A stretch of 64,000 bases of DNA, taken from positions 50,843-114,842 of the forward strand of contig NW_013654609.1 of NCBI RefSeq assembly GCF_000499385.1, read 5' to 3'. Shown one piece after another: positions 47,402-60,735 of the stretch. The DNA comes from Eimeria necatrix (lineage: Eukaryota; Apicomplexa; Conoidasida; Eucoccidiorida; Eimeriidae). Numbering within the stretch: the first letter of the stretch is position 1; each line of letters begins with the position of its first letter. The notes beneath the pieces were generated by a model. That model was not told where the DNA came from and ran no database searches. It was given only the letters and a program-made list of their open reading frames with translations. Position numbers and translations under genes: made by a program.

Positions 47402-47961
47402 ATGCCAGTGGAGGTAGAACCACTCCCACTGCGCGCTGTGCGCCGAAAAAACTCGATGGACTACAATATGGGCTATTTTGTGAGGGAAGGCACTGCAGCG
47501 AGCGGCAAAAGCCGCCCGTTGTGGTCGGGTAGGCTTCGGTATCAGTTGCTTTACTATGATGGAAGTACCAGGGAATCTATACTGAGCGCACGTGGTGATT
47601 TTGCGTATGCACGGATGCGCTTTCTCGTTTACCTTCACCGGTAGACCAGAGCTCAGCAGTTCGCTATGGTGCAGATAAAGGCCTACAGCAGTGTCAAGCC
47701 TTGTCCTCCTTATCCTGCCACGGAGTATGGGGCTTCTTGTCTCCAAGCAAAAGATGTGCACTACGAACAAAAAGAGTGGCACGAACGACGAGAGATAATG
47801 ATCTCGCTGAATGTAACGCTGAATGTAGTAGAGCTGGAGTACGATGGGTATTCTGCCCCGTGGAGTCTCATGGAAAGAGATCGCTGAAGCTGACGGCACT
47901 GTTGTCCCCGGCTCAGGCCGCAGAAGTGTTGGGACTGGATGAAACAGTAAAGTCGTTGTAA
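47402..47961 (+). CDS. Candidate two-exon hypothetical protein
   Basis: The first open segment from 47402 (ATG, EPLPLRAVRRKNSMDYNMGYFVREG, then RPLWSGRLRYQLLYYD) is protein-like. A second frame, 47667-47961, ends WVFCPVESHGKRSLKLTALL then AAEVLGLDETVKSL and TAA. An acceptor GGTGCAG at 47666 needs a phase-1 donor; GTGATT near 47595 or GTAGGC near 47529 would fit. I cannot confirm the junction and recognise no family. Confidence 0.28.
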
Positions 47962-50900
47962 CATTCCTCTGTGGTCTTTTACAACTCTCGATTTTGCGGC
48001 GCAGTTCAGTGCGTCACAAGCACCTCTTATATTTGGCTCCTGCCTCACTAGTAATGCTTCATCTGAGCGCAGCTGACAACTGGGCATAATTTTAATCTTC
48101 TATTGATCATCTTCGCGTTCCTTACATTACGCTGGAGACGAAGCCATATAGTGCGTTCAATGTGCTGGGGTGCTGCAGGGAAGCACATGCAGGCATTCGC
48201 CGCAATAAGCGTCTGCAGTGCGTCACAAGCACCTCTTATATTTGGCTCCTGCCTCACTAGTAATGCTTCATCTGAGCGCAGCTGACAACTGGGCATAATT
48301 TTAATCTTCTATTGATCATCTTCGCGTTCCTTACATTACGCTGGAGACGAAGCCATATAGTGCGTTCAATGTGCTGGGGTGCTGCAGGGAAGCACATGCA
48401 GGCATTCGCCGCAATAAGCGTCTGCGAGTCTGTAGGAGAGCGATAAGCGTCTGCGAGTCTAGGAGAGCCGCTCTAACTCGTCAGTGCGGAGCACAGAGCT
48501 TTTAGTGAGAACCAATGTGAAGCTAGAAAGGTTGACGGGATTCATCAATGGTGTGAATGCTCCTTCGTTTGGGGCCGTAGCCCAGAAGAAACTGAATTAA
48601 TTGCCAGCGAGGTTTTAGCACTGTCTAGGAGATGTCTGTATCTGTGTATATTCTTGTGTGCATATACGCACATGCGTAGTTTATATTATAAACACACGTA
48701 TTGAACACTGGGGGAGACTTGACAGCGGCGATTTGCACGATTTTTGATAATAGAAAGTTTGAACTTCAGAAATCGTATGAACAGATACTAAATGCAATTT
48801 TAAGCTTCTACATGTTCTCTGCATGAGTGCAATGCCTAGAATCATACCTTTTCTGTTGAGTCTGGTGCTGCGAAGCAAGAATCCCCATCAGGTGAGCAGA
48901 TTATGCGTCGGACAGACATGACAAATCAAATTCAAGTTATGGAACGTCCTACATTGGTCAAAATGTGTCACACACACGCAAAGCACTAGTTGGGAAGTAA
49001 AGGATCATGAGGCTGTCCTGGCTCATACAGAGAAGTCGTAATTCGGTAGTGGGGGATGAAGGATGAAATTTGGAACGCGACAGTTTCGTGGTGTTCAACT
49101 TAACGCCTGAGTAATGATCCAATAGCTTTCCTTGCAAGAAAGGGCGTTAGAAGAGGGGAAGTTCCAAAACCCCGGCCTAAGAGCGCGAGACTTCGTAAGA
49201 CCCAAAGCACCCTGAGCGTCCAAAACAGGTTCTCTAACTAATAGCAGCCACAGTTAGGTAAGGTCATGTCACCCATGGAACACGTACATGCCGTGCCGAA
49301 GAGCTCATGGGAATATCACGGCAAGTGCTAGAGCAAGCTAGTCAAGAGGAAAGCGTTAGCGGCAACAGGGAGCCAACTTTCACGGGCAGTGCTATAGATT
49401 TGGGCACGAAACACACACGGGAGGACGCTGAATCGTAAGGCGATTCCTGATGACCCAAAGAAATCCGTGCGCGAAGAATTGGCAGGATGTTCAACACCGG
49501 GAGCAGCGTTCCCCCGTGTGGCAATTTCTGTGCACTCTAGTTGTGCCATGGTCGGTCAGTATAGAGGCGGCAGGCTCATAGCGAGCTCTCTGTGCCTTAA
49601 TAGCTTAGCAGTGCCCCCTACGAATGGCGCTCTAGGGAGCAACGGAACCCTCGAGCCCTCGAGTGGTGCGACCCTTCTTTGAGGCTTTCTCCCCTCGATA
49701 TCAGTCGCCCGCAGGGGATGCGTAGAGCGCTTAGAGTTTGCAAAACTCGCCTCTACTCCTACCACGTTGTGTGAATCTTCCTAATTCTCGCAGATTGCTG
49801 CTTGCGGTTGACGCTTATTCCATTTCCAATTGTTTTCCACACTGGCACCACCACCACAATTTGCCCTGATTCCCTTCATCACAGTATTTCCAAATTGCCG
49901 ATGCCCCATTGAGCTCAGGCTTTTCGGGCCCTTGCATGCCTAGGAACGTTAACTGCATCCCCTACGTTACTGAGCCGACGAATATATGAAACAATTCCTC
50001 AGTATATCCTACAATATGAAGAGTAGCCGTAGTTAATTGTAAGATCCTTGCATGCTGCACGGGTGCACGGATGCCAACGTAGCCTTATACTCACAGGAGA
50101 TGGTGAAGAGTGCCGGTCACACCAAGTGCACGGCGACCCAACCCAACAGCAAAGGGAACCCACCATCAAGCTGACCTCACCACACCCTTTAAAGTTTTTG
50201 GCAATACTGCAGCTCGTAGAATTGTTATATACGCGTTATCTGCGGATTTGGAAACAGGTAGCTCGGGAAATTGGTTGGAACTTCACTTCAACGTATATGC
50301 TGGGAAAAGAGGGTTGCATTGCGACGACGAAGGAGTAGCAAATGGAAGACACAGAGCTTTGTTGTTTTTGATCAAAAGGCTGCAATTCAATCAATGCAAA
50401 GAATTAATGTAGGTGGAGCACCAACCGCTAAACAGTGCAGCGCAGACGACAGATCCTCGCTTAAGAAGTGCCGACCGACTGTGGTGGCTGCCCTGTCCGC
50501 TACCAATGTTACCCATAGTTGCTGTTGCTCTTCCTGCTGCTACTCTGTTGCCTTTGAGTATTATATTGGTGCTCTCTTTTGGGGACGCAAAGCCCGTAGG
50601 CTGCTTTTCCCAGGCAATCTCCGTCGTCCCGTCTGTGTAGCGGTGGCTGCCTCTGCATGCACAACACGCTCGGCCCTGAAGTCGCTTCACCTCTTCATTG
50701 CTTACCCTAAACTGAAGCCGGAGAATAACTTCACCGGGAGCATTCTTGGTAGACTGTTTAGAGGCCATAGTAAAGCCTTCACCCCGCCAGACGCTGCGCA
50801 TTCGTCTTTTTGTCTCTTTCCCTTCTCCACGCCACCTTTGGAAAAGTACAGAAATAGGCGTAAACAAGCACAGAGCCTAGCGCAGCTTCCCTCTGCTTCA

Positions 50901-51024
50901 TCCGCGGTACTAAGTCAGGCACTGGAGATCAAATCCACGCTGCGCTGCTGCTCCTGCTGCAGTGGGGGTGTGAACCTAGGGGCCCCAGCCCTATCGCTTT
51001 TGCTTCAGCCCGCCATTTACAGAA
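47962..51024. other. Intergenic, no supported gene
   Basis: About 3 kb containing the 209-bp tandem duplication (48007-48425). The 269-codon plus frame at 50271-51080 starts without an ATG, overlaps the RPT5 start and has no family features. It probably covers the RPT5 promoter and 5' UTR. Confidence 0.4.
48007..48425. repeat. Perfect 209-bp tandem duplication plus a short secondary duplication
   Basis: Copies lie at about 48007-48215 and 48216-48424, identical by eye from CAGTGCGTCACAAGC to AATAAGCGTCTG. Directly downstream a roughly 27-bp piece (AAGCGTCTGCGAGTCT...GGAGAGC) is itself repeated at 48415-48466. Confidence 0.92.
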
Positions 51025-55363
<4,339 letters not shown>

Positions 55364-55921
55364 TCCTTCGAAAACTAGACATCTAGCCGAGCTTTCCACA
55401 CCAAAAAATTTTAAGTGTAGACAGTTCCTGGGAACACGCTCGCGGCAACAGCTGTTTGTGAGCTCAAACAGCCAACGAAGTGGATGCGGTGAAAGGCTAC
55501 TGATTTGCTCAGCACCCTGCGCTGCCCAAGGGGAACATGAAGCTGGGCTTCGTGTCATTGAGAACCTGGTGTAGTGACCCCACTGGTAGCGGTCATAATT
55601 ACCCTTTCCTTGCGAACGCCATTTACAAGGGCTTCAAGAGCCCGACTTGAATCTAATGCTCCGCTTGTTCAATCGACCAGAAACCAACGACTGCTGAAGA
55701 CGCCGAGGATGTTAAATCGAACTCGCAAGCAACTCCAGACGCTGTAAACTTCCATGAGATGAATGCCGCCAGCAGCATCCCTGAAGCGTGTGCCAATCCC
55801 GCACCAAAGTAACCCTTACAGATTGCTTCTGTTGCCCACAAACAAGGATTTCCAATGTAACCAATGTAGCTCGGTTACTTGGGGACTGCGGTATAATTGA
55901 TGATATTTGTGACGCGTGTCG
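55364..55921. other. Convergent 3' region
   Basis: About 560 bp between the stops of RPT5 (+) and the small membrane protein gene (-). No gene seen. Confidence 0.4.
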
Positions 55922-56470
55922 CTACAGTTTTCTCCTAGCTCCATTTCTGATTGCCTCAACTCTTGCGCGGTCTTGTCGCAAAAGTTCATCCAGCCTCCAC
56001 AAATTTCTCTCCTTATGGCTCCTCCACCTGCGCTTGATACCCAAGTAGAGCAGCGCTAGTCCACCTAACAGGGAGAACAGTGCAAGATTCGCTGTGTCGA
56101 ATCGGGCTTTGCCAAGTAGGAGAGATATAGCAGGCCGCGGCACTGCGCGGGTGTCGTAGTCCTTTACTGCATGAAGACCAGCGTGGCCCAGTAACGACAG
56201 GCTAGTTAACAGTGCAGGGAAGCCCCTAGGCCGGGGGATGGGCTTAGGGGACTCCGAAGCCCACAGCCTTCGCAGCTCTATCGAATGTCCCGAAGTTGTG
56301 GCTGCCTCCTCGTTTCTCATCGTCATGTCGTGATAAGCAGTGGGTAATGCTTCAGCGGCGGCATCTGGAAGCTGGGTGGCTTCTGTTGGTCCCGGCGAAG
56401 TGCTCGCATCCAATGACGAAGCCACCGCGAAGCCCATTACAGCGAAAATGGTAGTTGTTATGCCCCTCAT
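55922..56470 (-). CDS. Hypothetical secretory/membrane protein with signal peptide and one TM segment, 182 aa
   Basis: I chose the ATG at 56468-56470 because it starts a clean signal peptide (MRGITTTIFAVMGFAVASS). The frame extends upstream to a start at 56536, but that prefix is Cys-rich and not signal-like. A Ser/Thr/Glu/Ala-rich region follows, then a moderately hydrophobic stretch near residues 88-100 and a TM helix near the C-terminus (LALFSLLGGLALLYLGI) followed by a strongly basic, Arg-rich tail (KRRWRSHKERNLWRLDELLRQDRARVEAIRNGARRKL is the charged end, shown only as far as needed: KRRWRSHK to ARRKL). The layout fits a type I protein with a short cytosolic tail. No family recognised; similar architecture occurs in parasite secretory-organelle and plasma-membrane proteins. 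Confidence 0.6.
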   Translation of the reverse strand: MRGITTTIFAVMGFAVASSLDASTSPGPTEATQLPDAAAEALPTAYHDMTMRNEEAATTSGHSIELRRLWASESPKPIPRPRGFPALLTSLSLLGHAGLHAVKDYDTRAVPRPAISLLLGKARFDTANLALFSLLGGLALLYLGIKRRWRSHKERNLWRLDELLRQDRARVEAIRNGARRKL

Positions 56471-58421
56471 TTCTATGCGCCTGAGAAGAGGAGCGGCGGA
56501 AGCACAGCAGGCACAAGTAGACGCCAGCGGCAGCACAGAATGGAGACTGCGGCAAGACTCAGCCGTATGAAGCGGATGAAGCTTAAGGTGTTAAACTAGT
56601 GGAACAGGTCAGCAGGGAGCTTGGGCCAGGTGCGGGCAAATAGGCATTAGGGGAGAAGAGAGACCAGCCACGAAGAGCAGTGTACTCAACGTAACCACGG
56701 GTGCCTCAGGAATTCATTCAGTATTATTTTGTCGGCGCTTTTTACCAATGCTAATTAAGCAGTGATTATGTTGTCCTAGAGGCTCCTTTTACGCCTCAGT
56801 TGTAGGTCTGCTCGATGACACTGTCGATCTCCGGATAAGCAACTGTTCCACATGAGGCAATTAAATGCTGAAGCTAGTGTGCTCTGCTCCAGACTTTTGA
56901 AAAGAAATGCTTTTCATCACAAATTTATACTAATGTACGGATATCCAGGATCGAAGGGAACTGAAAGCTACACAATTGGTAAGTACACAGGCCTCAACGC
57001 CATGCGCTATGCAATGCTCAGCAAATATGCTTCCCGTACGACGTGAGCTAATTAATGCTACTAAAGCAAACGGAATAAACGATTTTTTCTATTTTTGTGT
57101 GTCAATTTTTGATTTAACTTTTGGGGTATGCACACTGATATGCATCTGTGTGTGATATTGTATGGCCTTTCAATGCCACTCAACTGTTCTGTTGTACGGT
57201 AATCGTGATCAGTAAGTGGAATTGCGCCATAACAGCTCTGGCACTATAAACTAAGTAGTGCCTCTTCACTGTTAACGTTTCAATTGGTTCATGATAGTTT
57301 CCGCCACAGGAATAGGTCCTTAAATGGAAGTGCACGCCAGGCGGATCCCCATGCTCATGTCAGGCGTTATGGACACAAGGAAGCCTATTGTGCCTTGGTC
57401 ACCTTGTTATTGCAACAAATCATGCGCTGACTGTGTTGACAAAGATATCAAGCCACGGCTCGCAATGGATGGGGTGGAGCGGGCTCCACCTTGTCAGACT
57501 CAACGGTACGCCGCTTTAATAAACCACCAAAAGCAGGCCGTCAATTCAAAATTAACACTACTCCGGTATTCCACTTAAATTCGAATTTCTGTCACACAGC
57601 TATCAATAGGCCTAACTGATGTCTTCCACAGGTTTTTATTGTCTTGCCAAGGAGTGTGAACGTAAGACTGCGAAGCAGTCATTCCGCAGCGGTGGCTAAA
57701 CTCGTTATGCCGCCACAGAAATGTACAGTACACCCACAAGATGCACCGTAGCCCATAAGTCTTTTCTGGTGGTCAGAATCTGCCCAAGCCATACGTGGGT
57801 TGCTGGCGCAGACAGGGGCGCTGACAGGGTCGAAATGTGTCTCGATAACACAACCGATTGAGATACAGCTTAACTCTTTGTATTGCTACTCGTGTGCGCA
57901 TTTTGCCGCGCTCCAGGGTGAATCTGATCGGATGTTTCAATAGTTCCAGAATTCCGCTGTAAGACGGAAAGAAACACTAAATTTTCGGAAAACAAGGGAG
58001 CCTTTAGAATAAAGCTCGAGGGCATTAGCTTATTGGATTAGCATTGTACTGAAACGGATATTTTACTTTGTTGTAGGGACAAAAGGCAAAGTTAAAACTT
58101 ACTAGCACCTACATCGGGGAAGCAGTGGGGATCCTAAAATGCGCATTTTGCTTGCTGGAACGCATAGTGTCTTGTTTATTCCTTTAAGCATGTCGTTGAT
58201 TTTTTCGTGTTCGTTTTGCTATCGGCATGCCACATCTCCAAACGAAGCGGTAAGTGAGTAGAAAACGCGTGGCCAGGCACTTGAAGTTTTGCTGTGGAAT
58301 ATGTGTAATCGTGGCCGCCTGAAGACTCTCAGGCCTTTAGCTGAGAGAGTCCGTGGATATTAACTGCAATGTGCAGCGGTTATTATACATATGTGCCGCT
58401 ATCGTTGTCTTCCAGTGTACC
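56471..58421. other. Intergenic, no supported gene
   Basis: About 2 kb of AT-richer sequence up to the first LTR. Short frames at 56852-57046 and 57324-57578 have no coding features. Confidence 0.4.
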
Positions 58422-58831
58422 TGTAGTGCGGAAGTACTACAATAGGGCTTGCTGGTGACTTCAAGAAGATAGCTAGCTGGTGACCCATAAGAGTTTAACA
58501 CGCTGAACGAGGCAAGGAACCTTTTACTAGTGACGAAGTAAGGCAATTTATCAGCAAATGAACATGTATAAGCTAGACATGTCTGCGAATACATGGGGAT
58601 TGGGGCTGGCAATTGCGCCGGCACCTGTGCGGCACACCGCCGCGCAGTGCCAAGGAAGCAAGAACCCTGAGTGGAAGAACTTTTCAGGAAAATCGATTTC
58701 AGAACTTGAGACTATTTCTGCTTTTATTGAGTTTTTGGTGTTCGTTTCATAAGAGATGCGTCAAAGGTGGATGGTTTCTCATCGTGGGCCCGGTAGTAGA
58801 GTAGTCGCAGCTGTTGGCGTTGTGCACTACA
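58422..58831 (+). mobile_element. LTR A, about 410 bp, with downstream 5' internal fragment
   Basis: Starts TGTAGTGC and ends GCACTACA, the same inverted ends as the LTR at 59073-59489. It is followed by CT and then TGGGGGCTGTTCC, the primer-binding-site position. The flank 58832-59020 matches the internal leader of the second element (59490-59679), but its would-be gag ATG reads ACG. It then stops abruptly at GGGACACC. By eye the first 100 bp are clearly diverged from LTR C (roughly three quarters identical), so it is an older copy. Confidence 0.82.
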
Positions 58832-59020
58832 CTTGGGGGCTGTTCCGGAAATGAAATTCTTTTTCTTTCCGGACCTGAGAGTAGAAACACTTCGTCTAAA
58901 TGATTCACACCTAGATGTCTTAGCTCAGTAAGGGATACGTCTCCGCAACGGGCGTGTATTCGGTCCCACATAACACGAGGCTTCTACGATGTCCGTAAGC
59001 AAAATGCCCAGCGGGACACC
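58832..59020 (+). pseudogene. 5' leader and gag-start fragment of the older retroelement
   Basis: About 189 bp parallel to 59490-59679, including the primer-binding-site region and the first ~25 gag codons (start codon lost). It is truncated where the next LTR start begins at 59021. Confidence 0.75.
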
Positions 59021-59072
59021 TGTAGTGCGCAGACACTACAATAGGGTTTGCTGGTGACCTATAGATGATAGC
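59021..59072 (+). mobile_element. 52-bp LTR stub
   Basis: TGTAGTGCGCAGACACTACAATAGGG is a third LTR start. After 52 bp it is replaced by the full LTR C start at 59073. It indicates insertion of one element into, or recombination within, another. Confidence 0.78.
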
Positions 59073-59489
59073 TGTAGTGCACAGGCACTACAGTGGGGCT
59101 GGCTAGTGTCCTAGAGATGATAGCTAGCTAGCGACCTACAAGGGGCCGCGACACTGAAGGAGGACAGAACCCTCCCAATAGGATTAAAATAAGAAAAACC
59201 GTCTATTAGTTCTAATGAATACGTGAAATATGTGGAAATCGTGTGGAGACTGGGGCTGGCGAAAGCCAGCCCCAGTCTCAGCGCGGGCCTCCCCCCCCGT
59301 AGGGCCGAAAAGGTGAGCTCCCAGAGTGGGGCGAATCGAAGAGACAGATTTGAAACACTTAAGAATTGTTGTATTATGATGGAATAAAGCTATAGTGTCC
59401 GAGAAATGGGGCTATGCTAGGCGTAGTTTGTAGGCCTGCTCGAGGGGCAGGAAGCAGCGTAGTCGCAGCAGTAGGCGCCGCGCACTACA
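59073..59489 (+). mobile_element. LTR C, 417 bp, 5' LTR of the coding element
   Basis: Perfect 8-bp inverted ends (TGTAGTGC at the start, GCACTACA at the end) fit the TG...CA rule. The first 20 bp are themselves a hairpin: TGTAGTGC-ACAG-GCACTACA. Two bases after the LTR comes TGGGGGCTGTTCCGG, a plausible tRNA primer-binding site because it begins with TGG, the complement of a tRNA CCA end. Confidence 0.85.
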
Positions 59490-59491
59490 TT

Positions 59492-59506
59492 TGGGGGCTG
59501 TTCCGG
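59492..59506 (+). promoter_or_regulatory. Putative primer-binding site of the LTR element
   Basis: TGGGGGCTGTTCCGG lies two bases inside LTR C, and the same first 13 bases recur two bases inside LTR A. The cognate tRNA cannot be named from this window. Confidence 0.6.
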
Positions 59507-59592
59507 AAATGAAATCTTTATTATTTCCGGACTTGGGAGTAGAAATACTATGTTTTAATAACTCGTGCCTAGAAATCTTTGCTCGGTAAGGG

Positions 59593-60681
59593 ATGCATCT
59601 CCGAAACGGACGCGTTATCGGCCCCACACCGCAGGAGACTCCTACAATATCAGTCAACAAAATGCCGAGCGGGACACCAGCCCATCATTGCCACACGACT
59701 CCGAAGCCCACCGTGGCAGAGCGGCCGCATGGGCATAAGGAGTCGCCCCCGCAGGTGATACCTTTGCCCAATGTCATGCCAGGGGACAGTCCCTTCACCA
59801 CATGGGACCAATTCCAGTCAGCATTGAGTGTGATAAGAACTGTAATGGGGGGAACCCTGGAATCCAGCGCAACGACTCCGATACTACCTGAAGACGGCAG
59901 CACCATGCAGGCCTTTCTGTTGCGCATCGAGCGCCGGTACACCCAGATGGGATTGGAACCGCGCGAGTGGGGAAATGCACTTATAGACCACCTCGTGGGC
60001 CCGGCTCCAACGTATTGGATGTATCTACGGAGAACTATCGACCTAAGCGACTGGGCGACAGTACAGCGCAGGCTTTTGGAGCGGTTTGACAGAACTATGT
60101 CACAGAGTCAATTGCTAACGGAGTTGGCTAAAGTACGGTGGAATGGTAACCCGAAGGAATACACGGATCGGTTCGCGGCTGTAGCGGAGCGTGGATTGGG
60201 GTTTGCCCCCGACGAACTCGCGGACGATTACTGCACCGAGCTACCGACAGACCTCCATCTTCTAATAGCCAATAACGGACAACTGAAATATCAGTCGTGG
60301 GAGCAAGCGGCGACCGCCGCAACACGGCTCGAGCCCAAGCAGAGTGTGCTGGAACTCCGCGAAAGGACCAGTCGAGCCATTAGGGCTGCTGTCCAAGCTA
60401 ATGGACCTCATGGGCGCCAGGAAGTCGAAAATCGTTCTGGGGAAACCCACGCTAACTGCTTTGAGTGTCAGGGTCGCGGACATCCAGCACGTGTCTGCCC
60501 TAGCAAAGGGGAACGTACCAGACGTCCGGGGGAAATCTGCAAGAAGTGTGGCGGGATGGGATACTATGCTCGGTACTGTCCTACGTATGAACGAGGCCGG
60601 CCCGAGCAGGTGGACAAGAGCAGTAGAGCGCCCACCCGTCCCAGCACTGAGAAGATGGAACGATCAAACGTGCGGGCATAG
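59593..60681 (+). CDS. gag: Ty3/gypsy-type Gag, 362 aa
   Basis: Structural capsid/nucleocapsid protein of the retrotransposon. From the ATG at 59593: a polar N-terminus, a capsid-like helical region (~residues 75-250; FLLRIERRYTQMGLEPREW, then YWMYLRRTIDLSDWATVQRRLLERF as the retrotransposon gag signature given here in part), then two zinc knuckles. The first (~288-301) is a canonical CCHC box (CFECQGRGHPARVC). The second (~316-329, CKKCGGMGYYARYC) has Tyr where the zinc-binding His should be. The frame ends at TAG 60679-60681. The pol region continues in the same frame after further stops. Confidence 0.9.
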   Translation: MHLRNGRVIGPTPQETPTISVNKMPSGTPAHHCHTTPKPTVAERPHGHKESPPQVIPLPNVMPGDSPFTTWDQFQSALSVIRTVMGGTLESSATTPILPEDGSTMQAFLLRIERRYTQMGLEPREWGNALIDHLVGPAPTYWMYLRRTIDLSDWATVQRRLLERFDRTMSQSQLLTELAKVRWNGNPKEYTDRFAAVAERGLGFAPDELADDYCTELPTDLHLLIANNGQLKYQSWEQAATAATRLEPKQSVLELRERTSRAIRAAVQANGPHGRQEVENRSGETHANCFECQGRGHPARVCPSKGERTRRPGEICKKCGGMGYYARYCPTYERGRPEQVDKSSRAPTRPSTEKMERSNVRA

Positions 60682-60735
60682 GCGTGGGTGAAGACGAGCG
60701 TTCTAGGCCGCGTAGCCATGGCAAAGGGATGATGT

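Noticed and set aside
47363..47899. 178-codon minus-strand frame opposite the 47.4 kb candidate
   Set aside because: No motifs. It looks like a shadow of the plus-strand frames or chance.
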